NCBI GenBank assembly: GCA_012959465.1
Contig: DUDC01000335.1
Span: 1-45,497 of the forward strand
Length of the DNA: 45,497 nt
Origin: Planctomycetaceae bacterium
GTDB lineage: Bacteria > Planctomycetota > Planctomycetia > Pirellulales > Pirellulaceae
Direction: 5' to 3'
Shown piece after piece: positions 1 to 8,189 of this stretch (position 1 is its first letter; the number at the start of each line of letters is the position of its first letter). The notes under the pieces were generated by a model. It was given only the letters and a program-made list of their open reading frames with translations, was not told the DNA's origin and made no database searches. The position numbers and the translations under genes were made by a program.

Positions 1-1
1 G

Positions 2-388
2 GCACTGGTGATTGTGACCGGAGTGGTCGGTTCGTTGCTTGCGAAGTCTCAGGGATTTCGGGTCTGGAACCAGATTCAAGATGACATGCGGAACGGTCGC
101 ATGCCCGCTGATTCGCTGGCCGATGGAGCGATGATCCTGTTTGCCGGTGCTGTTCTTATCACACCGGGTGTGTTGACCGATGCGTTTGGACTCTGCCTGC
201 TCGTTCCGCCGTTTCGACGGCTGCTCCGGCGGGGATTGAGCAAGTATTTTAAGACCAACGTCAAGGTCCAAATGATGTCGCCTTTGAATGGTCCCTACGG
301 CGCGGCCGACGAAGCGGACGTCGTCGATAGCTTTGTCGCTGACGATTCTTCGCACGACGACGACGTCGTCGATGCCCCAAGCGAGTAG
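2..388 (+). CDS. FxsA family membrane protein (5' end outside window)
   Basis: The frame is open from the first bases, so the start lies upstream and only about the last 128 residues are seen. The stretch from QGFRVWNQIQDDMRNGRMPADSL through a hydrophobic helix and LITPGVLTDAFGLCLLVPPFR has the FxsA signature: a small basic/acidic helix, then two membrane segments joined by a TPG-LTD turn. FxsA proteins are inner-membrane proteins; the E. coli member affects exclusion of phage T7 by F plasmids, but the general role is unknown. The C-terminal tail is very acidic (SSHDDDVVDAPSE), which is a lineage extension. The S4-domain gene follows 9 nt downstream and is probably co-transcribed. Confidence 0.8.
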   Translation, partial: ALVIVTGVVGSLLAKSQGFRVWNQIQDDMRNGRMPADSLADGAMILFAGAVLITPGVLTDAFGLCLLVPPFRRLLRRGLSKYFKTNVKVQMMSPLNGPYGAADEADVVDSFVADDSSHDDDVVDAPSE

Positions 389-397
389 CCGACCAAA

Positions 398-616
398 ATG
401 ACAGCGCCCGAGCCCGACAGCGAGTCCTCCATTCGCCTCGACCAATTCTTGAAAATGAGTTCGGTTGCCGACACAGGTGGCCAAGCGAAACTCATGATCC
501 AAGGTGGCGAAGTCATGGTAAATGGCGAAGTCGAACTACGACGCCGTCGCAAACTCGTACCCGGTGACAGCGTGGAAGTAGAGGGTGAGGTTTTTGTTCT
601 CTACGACGACCAGTAG
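398..616 (+). CDS. small S4-domain RNA-binding protein (YaaA/YbcJ-like)
   Basis: A 72-residue protein made almost only of an S4 RNA-binding fold: IRLDQFLKMSSVADTGGQAK, then IQGGEVMVNGEVELRRRRKLVPGDSVEVEG. The order of helix, the G-x-V-x-V-N-G strand and the basic R-R-R-K-L followed by PGD matches stand-alone S4 proteins such as YbcJ/YaaA, thought to bind structured RNA. The N-terminus MTAPEPDSESS is a short acidic leader. It lies 9 nt after the FxsA-like gene on the same strand, so the two are likely one transcript. The specific RNA partner cannot be told. Confidence 0.85.
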   Translation: MTAPEPDSESSIRLDQFLKMSSVADTGGQAKLMIQGGEVMVNGEVELRRRRKLVPGDSVEVEGEVFVLYDDQ

Positions 617-729
617 GACATCAGCACAAATTGTGGGCCGAATTTTGACAGTGAATGGCGAATGATCAGTGTTGGTCTTGGTTGTGCGACCAAGCAGTGA
701 AGATCCACGGAGGTTCCCACGAAGATCTT

Positions 730-937
730 TCATTAGTCATTTATGAATTCTCATTTGCCAAGGAAGGGGTGGAGTCAGGACATATGTGGCGAGGGAGGCT
801 CGGATCAAGCAGAAGGATTGCAAGACAGGTCGATCGATTTCGCCGTCCAAGTCATCACCGATGTACTTGGTTCGAGTCCGCATCCGCCAAAACTGCGAAT
901 ATGAAATGACAAACGAGAATTGACACATGACAAATCG
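730..937. repeat. degenerate inverted repeat flanking about 150 bp
   Basis: The reverse complement of 730-759 and the direct strand of 908-937 agree at 22 of 30 positions by eye. Both contain ACAAA-type repeats around a GAGAATT core followed by ATGAC. The arms bracket 148 bp without a gene. The pattern could be a decayed MITE-like element or two copies of a short genomic repeat in opposite orientation. No target duplication was identified. Confidence 0.45.
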
Positions 938-1050
938 AACTCCGACCTTCGAGCGGACTTCAACACCCACGCCATCTGTCCAACAACTGAAAGAAGTTTC
1001 GGCCCTAAACAGCCAGTTGTTTTAACCAGAAGTTTGTGTGTTACAGTGAG

Positions 1051-1064
1051 CCCAGCGGGCTGGG
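1051..1064. terminator. GC-rich palindrome downstream of the thioredoxin-protease gene
   Basis: CCCAGC-GG-GCTGGG is a perfect 6-bp stem with a 2-nt loop (or 5-bp with a 4-nt loop), 7 nt past the stop codon of the minus-strand gene. It has no following T run, so it could be a weak terminator or a copy of a short palindromic genomic repeat. Confidence 0.35.
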
Positions 1065-1070
1065 TTTCGT

Positions 1071-2468
1071 CTAACGTGGGACGGGTCGCCAGGTATCGTC
1101 GAGATGCGCTGTCCGCGTTGCCGTTGGTTGGCGAATTTTCGCCAACAATTCAGGGCTCGGATTGTCAATCACCACCACTTCACCCTGTGGGTTTTCTGCG
1201 GTACGCACGATGCAGATCACTTGGGACACGGCAACGGGTTGGACGTTCATTTGGTCCGCAGGTCGGACCGCAGCGGTCAGAAGGGGGTGATCCAACGGGC
1301 CCGAATCTGGTTGAGGGTCTCTATTTGCCAGTGCGGTAGACCGAGTCTGGGGAGTGATCCCGACGGCGGCAAGTTCTTCATGGATCATCGGCAACCCCGC
1401 GTAGATTCCCTCATCGTACTCGTCGTCCGCCGCGTTACACACGCCGATGAGCGCTCCGTCGGCTGAGAATAGTCCTCCGCCACTGCGACCGACAACCGGT
1501 TGGCCGGCCACCTCAATGTTGGGGAAACCCATATACCTATCGATCTTTGTGATCCTACTTCGGATCAGCGTGGGATCCGCCCCATGATCGCAGCCAATAC
1601 TGAACACCGAACGACCTTCTACAACGATACCTCGTTCGTTCTTTGCCACCGCAACGGGACGGACGGCGACGCCGGGCTGGATTTCGACGAGTCCAATATC
1701 CCGCTCGTCAGCATCGAACGTCACCACCTTGCCGGCTACGGTTCGATGAACCCCCTGTTGGTCGACCAGCTCCACCTCGATGCGGGCTTTCATTCCCACA
1801 TCGCGAAAAAGGTGACCACAGGTGATAATCAGTGCGTATGGGCCATGAGCGTCAACAATCGTACCAGTGCCATACGAGTGTCCGCCCTCTTCGATCACCT
1901 TGATCCGCACGGTTGCCTGCATGGCGAGCTGTTCGGGCCCAAGAGTCAGGTCTGCGTTTTCGCTGCTACCTGACGGACGGCCATTGCCTTCGGTGATGGT
2001 CGAATGGATTGAACGATCGACTAGATGTGGCCTGTCTTCAGCCGACGGGGGCGTCGGTTTCTCGATGGTACGCTTCAGCTTTGGCAGCGGAAGCGAGGGA
2101 AGCAGGCCGGCTGGCGATTGGCCACGAACGATGTCATCGCTTCCACCAGCTGTCGAGTCGGCGGCGTTTAGTTTATCGAACATGCCGGTCAACCGCGAAA
2201 AACTTGTCGCCCCTTCGTGTCGAGCTATTTCACGCCCATCGGAAACAAGGACGAATGTCGGCAGAAATCGAGCTCTGTATTTTCGCGCCAATTCGGGTTC
2301 GCGTTCTACGTTGACCACGCGAACCGGGTAACCTTTTTCCCGCAGCCGTTCGACCGTCGTTTGCATAACGCGACAGTAATGGCAATCGGGAGAAGAGAAC
2401 TCCAAGAGGACCGTATTGCTCGGTGCCGTCAGAATGGACGTGAGAATGATCGCTGATAGCGAAACCAT
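1071..2468 (-). CDS. thioredoxin-like / trypsin-like serine protease fusion protein
   Basis: A 465-residue protein in three parts. Residues 1-15 are hydrophobic and could be a signal or anchor. Residues 18-100 form a thioredoxin fold with active site C29-H-Y-C32 and the cis-proline segment FLPTF (68-72). After a Pro/Ser-rich linker (about 105-180) comes a chymotrypsin-fold domain with H219 (ITCGHLF), D257 (ERDIGL) and S329 (GRSGGGLF), a complete catalytic triad. The protease resembles Deg/HtrA-type peptidases but has no PDZ domain; a proline-rich C-terminal tail follows. The start is supported by GGAGGG 6 nt upstream. The fusion suggests an envelope protein combining disulfide chemistry with proteolysis; substrate unknown. 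It is divergent from metG. Confidence 0.8.
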   Translation of the reverse strand: MVSLSAIILTSILTAPSNTVLLEFSSPDCHYCRVMQTTVERLREKGYPVRVVNVEREPELARKYRARFLPTFVLVSDGREIARHEGATSFSRLTGMFDKLNAADSTAGGSDDIVRGQSPAGLLPSLPLPKLKRTIEKPTPPSAEDRPHLVDRSIHSTITEGNGRPSGSSENADLTLGPEQLAMQATVRIKVIEEGGHSYGTGTIVDAHGPYALIITCGHLFRDVGMKARIEVELVDQQGVHRTVAGKVVTFDADERDIGLVEIQPGVAVRPVAVAKNERGIVVEGRSVFSIGCDHGADPTLIRSRITKIDRYMGFPNIEVAGQPVVGRSGGGLFSADGALIGVCNAADDEYDEGIYAGLPMIHEELAAVGITPQTRSTALANRDPQPDSGPLDHPLLTAAVRPADQMNVQPVAVSQVICIVRTAENPQGEVVVIDNPSPELLAKIRQPTATRTAHLDDTWRPVPR

Positions 2469-2808
2469 CGTTTACCCTCCATGGCTACGATGAACTTGTC
2501 CCAGTTTTCGTTTGCGGCGTCCTGCCGAACGGAACAAATGTGTTCCGTTTTGGTAAATCTTACAAGACCAATCCTGGAAAAGGTTGCAGGAACGATCAGT
2601 CCGAAGCGTAAAAACCGGCAGTTTCCCGATGAAAGGTGGTACTACCAGCCGTCGAATACCGAACCAGTGGCCTAACTCATGCATCTCTAATGCCAATTGA
2701 TGTAAACCGCTATTTTTTGATATCGCCGGCGTCTGCCGGATTGAAAAAAATCGGCCGATTGACGAAAACGAACCCACTTCGCCACCGCATTGGCAATATC
2801 ACGAGGAA
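2469..2808. other. divergent intergenic region, thioredoxin-protease / metG
   Basis: About 340 bp between two divergent start codons, so both promoters should lie here. No convincing ORF. The metG-proximal part is AT-rich (tattttttgatat, near 2711) and has two inverted repeats: CCGGC-gtct-GCCGG near 2726-2739 and the palindrome at 2749-2760. No riboswitch or T-box architecture was recognised. Confidence 0.5.
2749..2760. promoter_or_regulatory. perfect 12-bp palindrome upstream of metG
   Basis: AATCGGCCGATT is perfectly self-complementary, lies 49 nt before the metG start and follows an A7 tract. Position and symmetry fit an operator for a dimeric regulator, but no regulator is identified and chance is possible. 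Confidence 0.3.
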
Positions 2809-4842
2809 ATGATGACCCACAGACGGATATTGGTCACCGCAGCGTTGCCGTACGCAAACGGGCACATTCACATTGGTCACTTGACCGAATACGTGCAAAC
2901 GGACGTCTGGGTACGATTTCAAAAACTCCGCGGGAATCAGTGTATTTTCATCTGTGCCGATGATACGCACGGTACGCCCATCATGATGAGGGCGCGTCAG
3001 GAGGGCCGTAGCGAAGAGGCGTTGATCGCCGAAATGAGTGAACATCACCGGCGGGACTTCGCCGAGTTTCACATCGATTTCGACAACTATGGCAGCACCA
3101 ACAGCGAAGAAAACCGGCACTTGTGCGGAGAAATCTGGAAGTCGCTGCGAGAAGCCGACTTGGTGGTTGAACGGGAGATCGAGCAGCTGTTTGACCCGGA
3201 AGCCGGCGTCTTCCTAGCGGACCGTTTCGTGATGGGAACCTGCCCGAACGAGTCCTGTCAGGCGCCAGACCAATACGGTGACAATTGCGATGTCTGTGGA
3301 AGCACCTACCAGCCGATGGATCTGAAGGACCCGGTGAGCACCCTTAGTGGGGCCAAGCCAGAAGTCCGGCCAACGAAACAGCTATTTGTTCGAATCGAAC
3401 AATTTCATGAATTCCTCGAAGAGTGGATTTCCACCGACAATCATGTTCAGCCCGAGATTGCCAACTATCTTAAGGGCCAGTTTCTCAAGGATCCTCTGAG
3501 GGACTGGGATATTTCGCGACCGACTCCCTATTTTGGATTCGAGATCCCCGACAGTCCTGGCAATTATTGGTATGTATGGTTTGACGCCCCAATCGGTTAC
3601 ATCGCCTCCACCAAACAATGGTGCGACGGAAATGATCAACAACTTGACGATTGGTGGAAAAGTGAGTCCACCGAGATCCACCACTTCATCGGTAAGGACA
3701 TCACCTACTTCCATACGCTTTTCTGGCCAGCGATGTTGAAATCGGCCGGATTTCAACTTCCGACGGCAGTGCACATTCATGGCTTTCTTACTGTAAATAA
3801 TCGCAAGATGGCCAAACGAGACGGCACATTCGTGCTGGCGCGGACCTACTTGAATCACCTCGATCCATCGGCCCTACGATACTACCTTGTTTCCAAATTG
3901 GGGTCGCGGCTGGACAACATCGATTTGAATTTGGAGGAGTTGGTCAATAAGATCAACGCCGACCTGATTGGCAAGGTGGTCAATCTGGCGTCGCGGACTG
4001 CGAAATTCGTTCAGTCAGTTGGACTCTCCGCCGAATATCCAGAGGATGGCGGACTTTTTCATCGCGCTGCGGCCCTGGGAGACGAAATCGCTGAGGCGTA
4101 CGAGAACCTCGAATACAACAAAGCGATGCGGCTAATTCTGAGCATTGCCGATCAGGCGAACCCATACGTCGAGGACGCTCAGCCGTGGGTTCTTCGCAAA
4201 GACGAGTCGAAAGCACAACAGTTACAGGATGTCTGTACGGTTGCACTGAACCTGTTCCGGCAGTTGGTAATCTACCTTTCACCCGTGTTGCCAGAATTGC
4301 GAGAGAAGACGGAGCGACTGTTAAACGTAACGCTCGATTCCTGGGAGGCGAGCAAGACTCCCCAGGTCGGAACACCGGTCGCCAAATTTCAACATCTGAT
4401 GAAACGCATTGAGGAGAAAGACGTTCAAGCCATGATCGAAGAAAGCCGCGAGGCAAATGCAGCCCCCAAATCCCAAGATTCCGACGAGCCGTTGAAGGCC
4501 GAACCACTGGCCGAGCAATGTACGATCGACGACTTTATTAAGGTCGATCTTCGCGTTGCCCGCGTCGTCGCCGCGGAGTTGATTCCCGAGGCCCGGAAAC
4601 TACTCAGGTTGACGCTTAGTTTGGGCGGTGACGAGACGCGAACTGTTTTCGCCGGTATCAAAGCCGCCTATCAACCCGAATCGCTTGTCGGACGACTTGT
4701 CGTCTGTGTGGCCAACTTGGCGCCGCGGAAAATGAAGTTCGGCGTGAGCGAAGGCATGGTCGTTGCATCGGGAACAGGCGGTGAAGAGGTGTTCTTACTC
4801 AGCCCCGATGACGGTGCGAAGCCTGGCGAACGGGTGCACTGA
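2809..4842 (+). CDS. metG: methionyl-tRNA synthetase
   Basis: A class I aminoacyl-tRNA synthetase that charges tRNA-Met. At 677 residues it matches the long, dimeric bacterial form. The N-terminus [19 protein letters not shown] carries the HIGH motif. A zinc knuckle CPNESC...DNCDVCG lies near residues 145-165; its first pair is spaced CX4C instead of the usual CX2C. The second catalytic signature reads K333-M-A-K-R337 in place of KMSKS, keeping both lysines. The anticodon-binding helical domain follows (VNLASR), and residues from about 570 form the EMAP/Trbp111-like tRNA-binding domain ([27 protein letters not shown]). Two ATGs stand in tandem at 2809 and 2812; the GAGG at 2803 suits the second slightly better. 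Confidence 0.97.
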   Translation: MMTHRRILVTAALPYANGHIHIGHLTEYVQTDVWVRFQKLRGNQCIFICADDTHGTPIMMRARQEGRSEEALIAEMSEHHRRDFAEFHIDFDNYGSTNSEENRHLCGEIWKSLREADLVVEREIEQLFDPEAGVFLADRFVMGTCPNESCQAPDQYGDNCDVCGSTYQPMDLKDPVSTLSGAKPEVRPTKQLFVRIEQFHEFLEEWISTDNHVQPEIANYLKGQFLKDPLRDWDISRPTPYFGFEIPDSPGNYWYVWFDAPIGYIASTKQWCDGNDQQLDDWWKSESTEIHHFIGKDITYFHTLFWPAMLKSAGFQLPTAVHIHGFLTVNNRKMAKRDGTFVLARTYLNHLDPSALRYYLVSKLGSRLDNIDLNLEELVNKINADLIGKVVNLASRTAKFVQSVGLSAEYPEDGGLFHRAAALGDEIAEAYENLEYNKAMRLILSIADQANPYVEDAQPWVLRKDESKAQQLQDVCTVALNLFRQLVIYLSPVLPELREKTERLLNVTLDSWEASKTPQVGTPVAKFQHLMKRIEEKDVQAMIEESREANAAPKSQDSDEPLKAEPLAEQCTIDDFIKVDLRVARVVAAELIPEARKLLRLTLSLGGDETRTVFAGIKAAYQPESLVGRLVVCVANLAPRKMKFGVSEGMVVASGTGGEEVFLLSPDDGAKPGERVH

Positions 4843-5205
4843 GCAACCAGGGACAAATCCGCTGACGGATTGAACTTACCTCTTCTGTCGCGGATTGATC
4901 ATCCGACTGTTCGGTGGACGTTCGGCGAGCAGCCAGACGTGCCTTGAAGTTACGGGCCGCGACGTTGAGGGCGCGGGGTTCATGGCGGCCGCCTTTTTTG
5001 GCTACGGTCCGTCACATCTGCATAAGTTCGTCCAATGGGTCAACGACCCACCGTTAACAGCACCCCATGGCGAAGTTGGCCACCGATATTGCCAGCGGAA
5101 TAGTTATGTTCATCACGACTCCACCCGTGCTTACGCCGCATGAGAATAACAACGCGACGTGAAAGCCTAACATGAAAATCGGCGCGTGGCGGAGCGTGCG
5201 TGGGC
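4843..5205. other. gene-free region between convergent metG and ridA
   Basis: About 360 bp. Apart from the hairpin at 4856-4871 nothing is recognised. Open frames here (for example on the plus strand 4895-5143) give no family resemblance and may be chance or remains of a decayed gene. Confidence 0.5.
4856..4871. terminator. hairpin after metG
   Basis: AATCCG-ctga-CGGATT forms a perfect 6-bp stem with a 4-nt loop 14 nt past the metG stop. It is not followed by a clean T run, so it is only a candidate terminator. Confidence 0.4.
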
Positions 5206-5667
5206 TCACTCAACCTCAAATATCGCCTCGACTTCCACCGAGATGTTGCCGGGTAGCGAACCCATGCCAACGGCACTGCGTGCACCGACGCCAGTCTCTT
5301 CGCCGAACACTTCCTTGAACAGATCGCTGAATCCGTTGATCACGGCCGGATGCTGTTCAAACTCAGGAGTGCAATTGACCATTCCCAGTGTTTTTACAAT
5401 CCGTTTGACGCGATCAAGACTACCGAGTCCAGCTTGTAGAGTGGCGATGACCGCCAGTCCAGTCTGTCTGGCCGCACGGTAGCCGTGGTCCTGGTCAACT
5501 TCACTGCCGATGCGTCCTTGCATCAGACTACCGTCTGTCAAAAGCGGGCCGTGCCCCGAAACGTAAGCCATGTTGCCCACGATCAGCAGTGGCTTGTAGA
5601 CACCCATTGGTTTCGGAGCCGGTGGAAGTTCCAGACCCAGACTATCGATTTTCGCGTCAGCACTCAC
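5206..5667 (-). CDS. RidA family (YjgF/YER057c/UK114) protein
   Basis: A 153-residue single-domain protein. It belongs to the RidA superfamily, which includes trimeric deaminases that hydrolyse reactive enamine/imine intermediates formed by PLP enzymes. Seen: the N-terminal strand pattern GVYKPLLIVGNMAYVSGHGPL, the central AARQTGLAVIATLQAGLGSLDRVKRIVKTLGMVN helix and strand, and the C-terminal GVGARSAVGMGSLPGNISVEVEAIFEV, whose Arg is the usual carboxylate-binding residue. Length and layout fit the YjgF_like subgroup, not the canonical archetype. The start is a GTG with AAGGA about 8 nt upstream. A PLP enzyme and a D-aminoacylase lie some 6 kb away, which fits a role in clearing enamine by-products, though they are not in one operon. 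Confidence 0.9.
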   Translation of the reverse strand: MSADAKIDSLGLELPPAPKPMGVYKPLLIVGNMAYVSGHGPLLTDGSLMQGRIGSEVDQDHGYRAARQTGLAVIATLQAGLGSLDRVKRIVKTLGMVNCTPEFEQHPAVINGFSDLFKEVFGEETGVGARSAVGMGSLPGNISVEVEAIFEVE

Positions 5668-5757
5668 AATGTTAATCCTTAATTCTGGACTACGTAGAAT
5701 GTCATGGCGTTGAGAACTCCCCGCCGCGGCCCAAGCACTACTCCCCGTCTCGAATGT

Positions 5758-6462
5758 CTACTCGATTCCCAACAGTTCGACTTCAAATATCAAGGTCGTG
5801 TTGGGGCCAATTTTCGGTTGCGAACCGCGGACGCCATAAGCGAGTTCCGATGGGAGGAACAGACGCCACTTGTCGCCAATTTTCATGAGTTGTAGAGCCT
5901 CGGTCCAACCGGCAATGACCATATTGACGCCGAACGTCGAGGGCATTTTGCGTTCCACCGAACTGTCAAATACGCTGCCGTCGATCAGCGTGCCATGGTA
6001 GTGCGTCTTGACGCGATCGGTGGCTTTTGGCGAAGGGCCGCTACCCGTAGTTAGAACTTCGTATTGCAAGCCACTCTTCAGAGTCGTGACACCCTTCTTC
6101 TTCTTGTTCTCGGCCAGGAATTTCACGCCATCCTGCCTGTTCTTAGCGGCCATTGCTTCAATCTCTTTCTTGATTATCGCAGCTCCTTGCTGGCTGAATT
6201 CTCGAATGCCAGCTTCCATCTCGTCGGGCGTCATCCTCGGGTCAGCCGACTTCAGCGCATCCTTAATTCCCGCCAGTAGTGCGTTGAGAGCAGGCCGTAG
6301 CCCCTGGGATTTTAACTGTTGGCCAATTTGGTAACCGATCGTGTACGACCCTTTCTCCTCGATTGTCTTCAGCTCTATTTTCTTATCCGCTGGTTCGTCT
6401 TGAGCAAATACGTGAATGGGCATCGCAAGAACAATGATGCCAGCGAGCAGTGAACGGAACAT
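5758..6462 (-). CDS. FKBP-type peptidyl-prolyl cis-trans isomerase, exported
   Basis: A 234-residue protein of the FkpA/Mip type that catalyses proline isomerisation during folding of exported proteins. Residues 1-20 are a signal peptide ending VFAQ. Residues 35-125 form the helical FkpA_N dimerisation region (SYTIGYQIGQQLKSQG, FSQQGAAIIKKE). Residues 130-234 are the FKBP domain: VKTHYHGTLIDGSVFDSS, GWTEALQLMKIGDKWRLFLPSELAYG and TLIFEVELLGIE, with the expected aromatic pocket residues. GAGGAAG sits 5 nt before the ATG. It is divergent from the sulfatase gene and 90 nt upstream of ridA on the same strand. Confidence 0.95.
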   Translation of the reverse strand: MFRSLLAGIIVLAMPIHVFAQDEPADKKIELKTIEEKGSYTIGYQIGQQLKSQGLRPALNALLAGIKDALKSADPRMTPDEMEAGIREFSQQGAAIIKKEIEAMAAKNRQDGVKFLAENKKKKGVTTLKSGLQYEVLTTGSGPSPKATDRVKTHYHGTLIDGSVFDSSVERKMPSTFGVNMVIAGWTEALQLMKIGDKWRLFLPSELAYGVRGSQPKIGPNTTLIFEVELLGIE

Positions 6463-6556
6463 GCTTCTTCCTCATCTCATGTTGTGACCGGTGATGCCGG
6501 CCGAGCGGTCGCGGCAAACCGACAATATAGCAGTTTTTTCTGTGGCAAGTAATCGC

Positions 6557-6586
6557 TTGCTTATTGGTCGTCATTGAATCTACGAT
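6557..6586 (+). promoter_or_regulatory. possible sigma-70-like promoter for the sulfatase gene
   Basis: TTGCTT (6557-6562), an 18-nt spacer and TACGAT (6581-6586) lie 86 nt before the sulfatase start, in the divergent region with the FKBP gene. The match is partial (4/6 in each box). Confidence 0.25.
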
Positions 6587-6671
6587 AACTGAACGAGCCT
6601 GTTCGCCACTGTTTCCGATGGCGTGATCTGACAACGCGGCAAACAATCTGTATTGAAGACGGAGAGTACAC

Positions 6672-8108
6672 ATGATCGTGAAATTGGGTATCGCGGCCCA
6701 GCGAGTCCACGGCGGAAGCGTGCCGTTGATGGCTCTCTGTCTGTGGGCGGTGCTGTCTATATTCACTTGTTCCGATGCCGCTCTCGCGGCGGCACCCAAT
6801 GTGGTCTTGATCGTCAGCGACGACCAACGCCCCGACACCATCGCTGCACTCGGTAACAATGAGATTCGTACGTCGGCGTTGGACAGACTGTGTCGCGAAG
6901 GGATTGCTTTTACCCGTGCGTTTTGCGCAAATCCGATTTGTACTCCAAGTCGCGCCGAGATCTTGACCGGCGCCAACAGCTTTCGCAACGGCGTCCACGA
7001 TTTTGGACGGGCGATCCATCACGATTTTACAACGATGCCTGTGGCTCTTCGAAAAAATGGATACCACACATGTTACGTTGGCAAGTGGCACAACGATGGT
7101 CGACCGATCCAAAGAGGTTATGTCGAAACCGTGGGACTCTTCGCCGGCGGTGGGGGGAAATGGGCGAGAGACCGAGTCGACTTCAAGGGATTTCCAATCA
7201 CCGGCTACCGCGGTTGGGTGTTTCAGGATGACGATGGCAACAAGTTCCCAGAACAGGGCGTCGGTTTGACGCCACGGACGAGTCGGCAGATCGCCGATGC
7301 AGCGATTGCGTTTATCGCTCGAAAATCTCCGACTCCTTTTTTCCTTCACGTTAACTTCACGGCGCCCCATGATCCGTTGGTTCCGACGAATGATCCGAGA
7401 TGGCAGTACGATTCACGTTCACTTACCGTGCCGCAACCTTTCTACCCCAAGCATCCGTTTGAGCATGGGAACGGCAACGGTCGTGACGAAAAACTTCTGC
7501 CGTGGCCGCGTACGGAGCAGATCGTGCGGGAAACCAAGGCCGCATACTACTCGGTCATCTCGGACATGGACGACCAGATTGGCCGCATTCTCTCTGAAAT
7601 CGAAAAGAGTGGGATCAGCGACAATACGTATGTTGTCTTTGCAAGCGACCATGGTGTCGGGCTCGGTAGCCACGGTTTGCGGGGTAAGCAGAGCATGTAT
7701 GAACACACGCAACGAGTGCCTCTATTGATGCGTGGCCCCGGAATCAGCGCTGGCAAACGTCGCGATACGTTGGTCTATCTGCGAGACATATTTCCGACAG
7801 TCTGTGCTTGGACCAAAACACCGATTCCGAAGACGGTCGACGGCCGAAGTCTAGTTCCCGCAGTTGGTGATGCGAGTTTCGTTATTCGCGACGAAGTGTA
7901 CGGGTATTTTCGCGACCGGCAACGAATGATTCGAACGCAACGTTGGAAGTTGATCGAATACCCACGCATCGAACGACTTCAATTGTTTGACTTGCAGGTT
8001 GATCCACGCGAAACAAACGACCTTTCTCGTGACTTCTCTCATCTGGAGACAGTCAATCAGATGCGCACTCAACTTCATGTCTGGCTAGCAGAACAGGCCG
8101 GTCCTTAA
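6672..8108 (+). CDS. Cys-type sulfatase, secreted
   Basis: A 478-residue type I sulfatase that hydrolyses sulfate esters, probably from sulfated polysaccharides, outside the cytoplasm. A signal peptide ends near DAALA. NVVLIVSDDQRPDTIA carries the metal-binding Asp pair. C90-T-P-S-R94 with the following AEILTG is the formylglycine motif; C90 would be converted by a formylglycine-generating enzyme, not seen here. Further motifs are YHTCYVGKWHN (active-site Lys/His), HDPLVPTNDP, and VVFASDHGVGLGSHGLRGKQSMYEH. The C-terminal LFDLQVDPRETNDLS is typical. The ATG is preceded by GGAGAG. High numbers of sulfatases are characteristic of marine Planctomycetes. The substrate cannot be told. Confidence 0.95.
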   Translation: MIVKLGIAAQRVHGGSVPLMALCLWAVLSIFTCSDAALAAAPNVVLIVSDDQRPDTIAALGNNEIRTSALDRLCREGIAFTRAFCANPICTPSRAEILTGANSFRNGVHDFGRAIHHDFTTMPVALRKNGYHTCYVGKWHNDGRPIQRGYVETVGLFAGGGGKWARDRVDFKGFPITGYRGWVFQDDDGNKFPEQGVGLTPRTSRQIADAAIAFIARKSPTPFFLHVNFTAPHDPLVPTNDPRWQYDSRSLTVPQPFYPKHPFEHGNGNGRDEKLLPWPRTEQIVRETKAAYYSVISDMDDQIGRILSEIEKSGISDNTYVVFASDHGVGLGSHGLRGKQSMYEHTQRVPLLMRGPGISAGKRRDTLVYLRDIFPTVCAWTKTPIPKTVDGRSLVPAVGDASFVIRDEVYGYFRDRQRMIRTQRWKLIEYPRIERLQLFDLQVDPRETNDLSRDFSHLETVNQMRTQLHVWLAEQAGP

Positions 8109-8119
8109 GTTGGGGACGG

Positions 8120-8162
8120 AACCCGACGCGTCAGCGTTGCTCCCTCGCTTACGCATCGGGTT
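8120..8162. repeat. 17-bp imperfect hairpin (palindromic intergenic repeat)
   Basis: The arm AACCCGACGCGTCAGCG (8120-8136) pairs with 8146-8162 at 15 of 17 positions (one further G-T) across a 9-nt loop. It begins 11 nt after the sulfatase stop and lies between convergent genes, so it could terminate both. I recall very similar elements between genes in Pirellulaceae, which suggests a dispersed repeat. Confidence 0.65.
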
Positions 8163-8189
8163 ACGAAGTCCGGATCGTGTCCCTTTTCT

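Larger units (their letters stand above)
617..1070. other. gene-free region of about 450 bp with remnants of repeats
   Basis: No convincing coding sequence. Short open frames on both strands have low-complexity, unnatural translations. The region holds a degenerate inverted repeat (730-759 with 908-937) and a GC-rich palindrome just after the end of the minus-strand gene (1051-1064). No clear promoter was recognised. Confidence 0.6.

Noticed and set aside
850..890. GGTTCGAGTCC followed by CCGCCA, like a tRNA T-arm and CCA end
   Set aside because: The flanking bases do not form a 5-bp T stem, and no D or anticodon arm or acceptor partner is found upstream.
655..1339. Plus-strand open frames in the region after the S4 gene
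   Set aside because: No ribosome site, arginine-rich unnatural composition, and overlap with the protease gene end.
2472..2777. 101-residue minus-strand frame upstream of the thioredoxin-protease gene
   Set aside because: No recognisable family, unnatural composition, and it occupies the divergent promoter region.
4895..5143. Possible transposase remnant after metG
   Set aside because: No transposase motif can be recognised on either strand; left as an unassigned gap.
6561..7370. 269-residue open frame antisense to the sulfatase
   Set aside because: Its translation has no family character and the sulfatase frame opposite is clearly the real gene.
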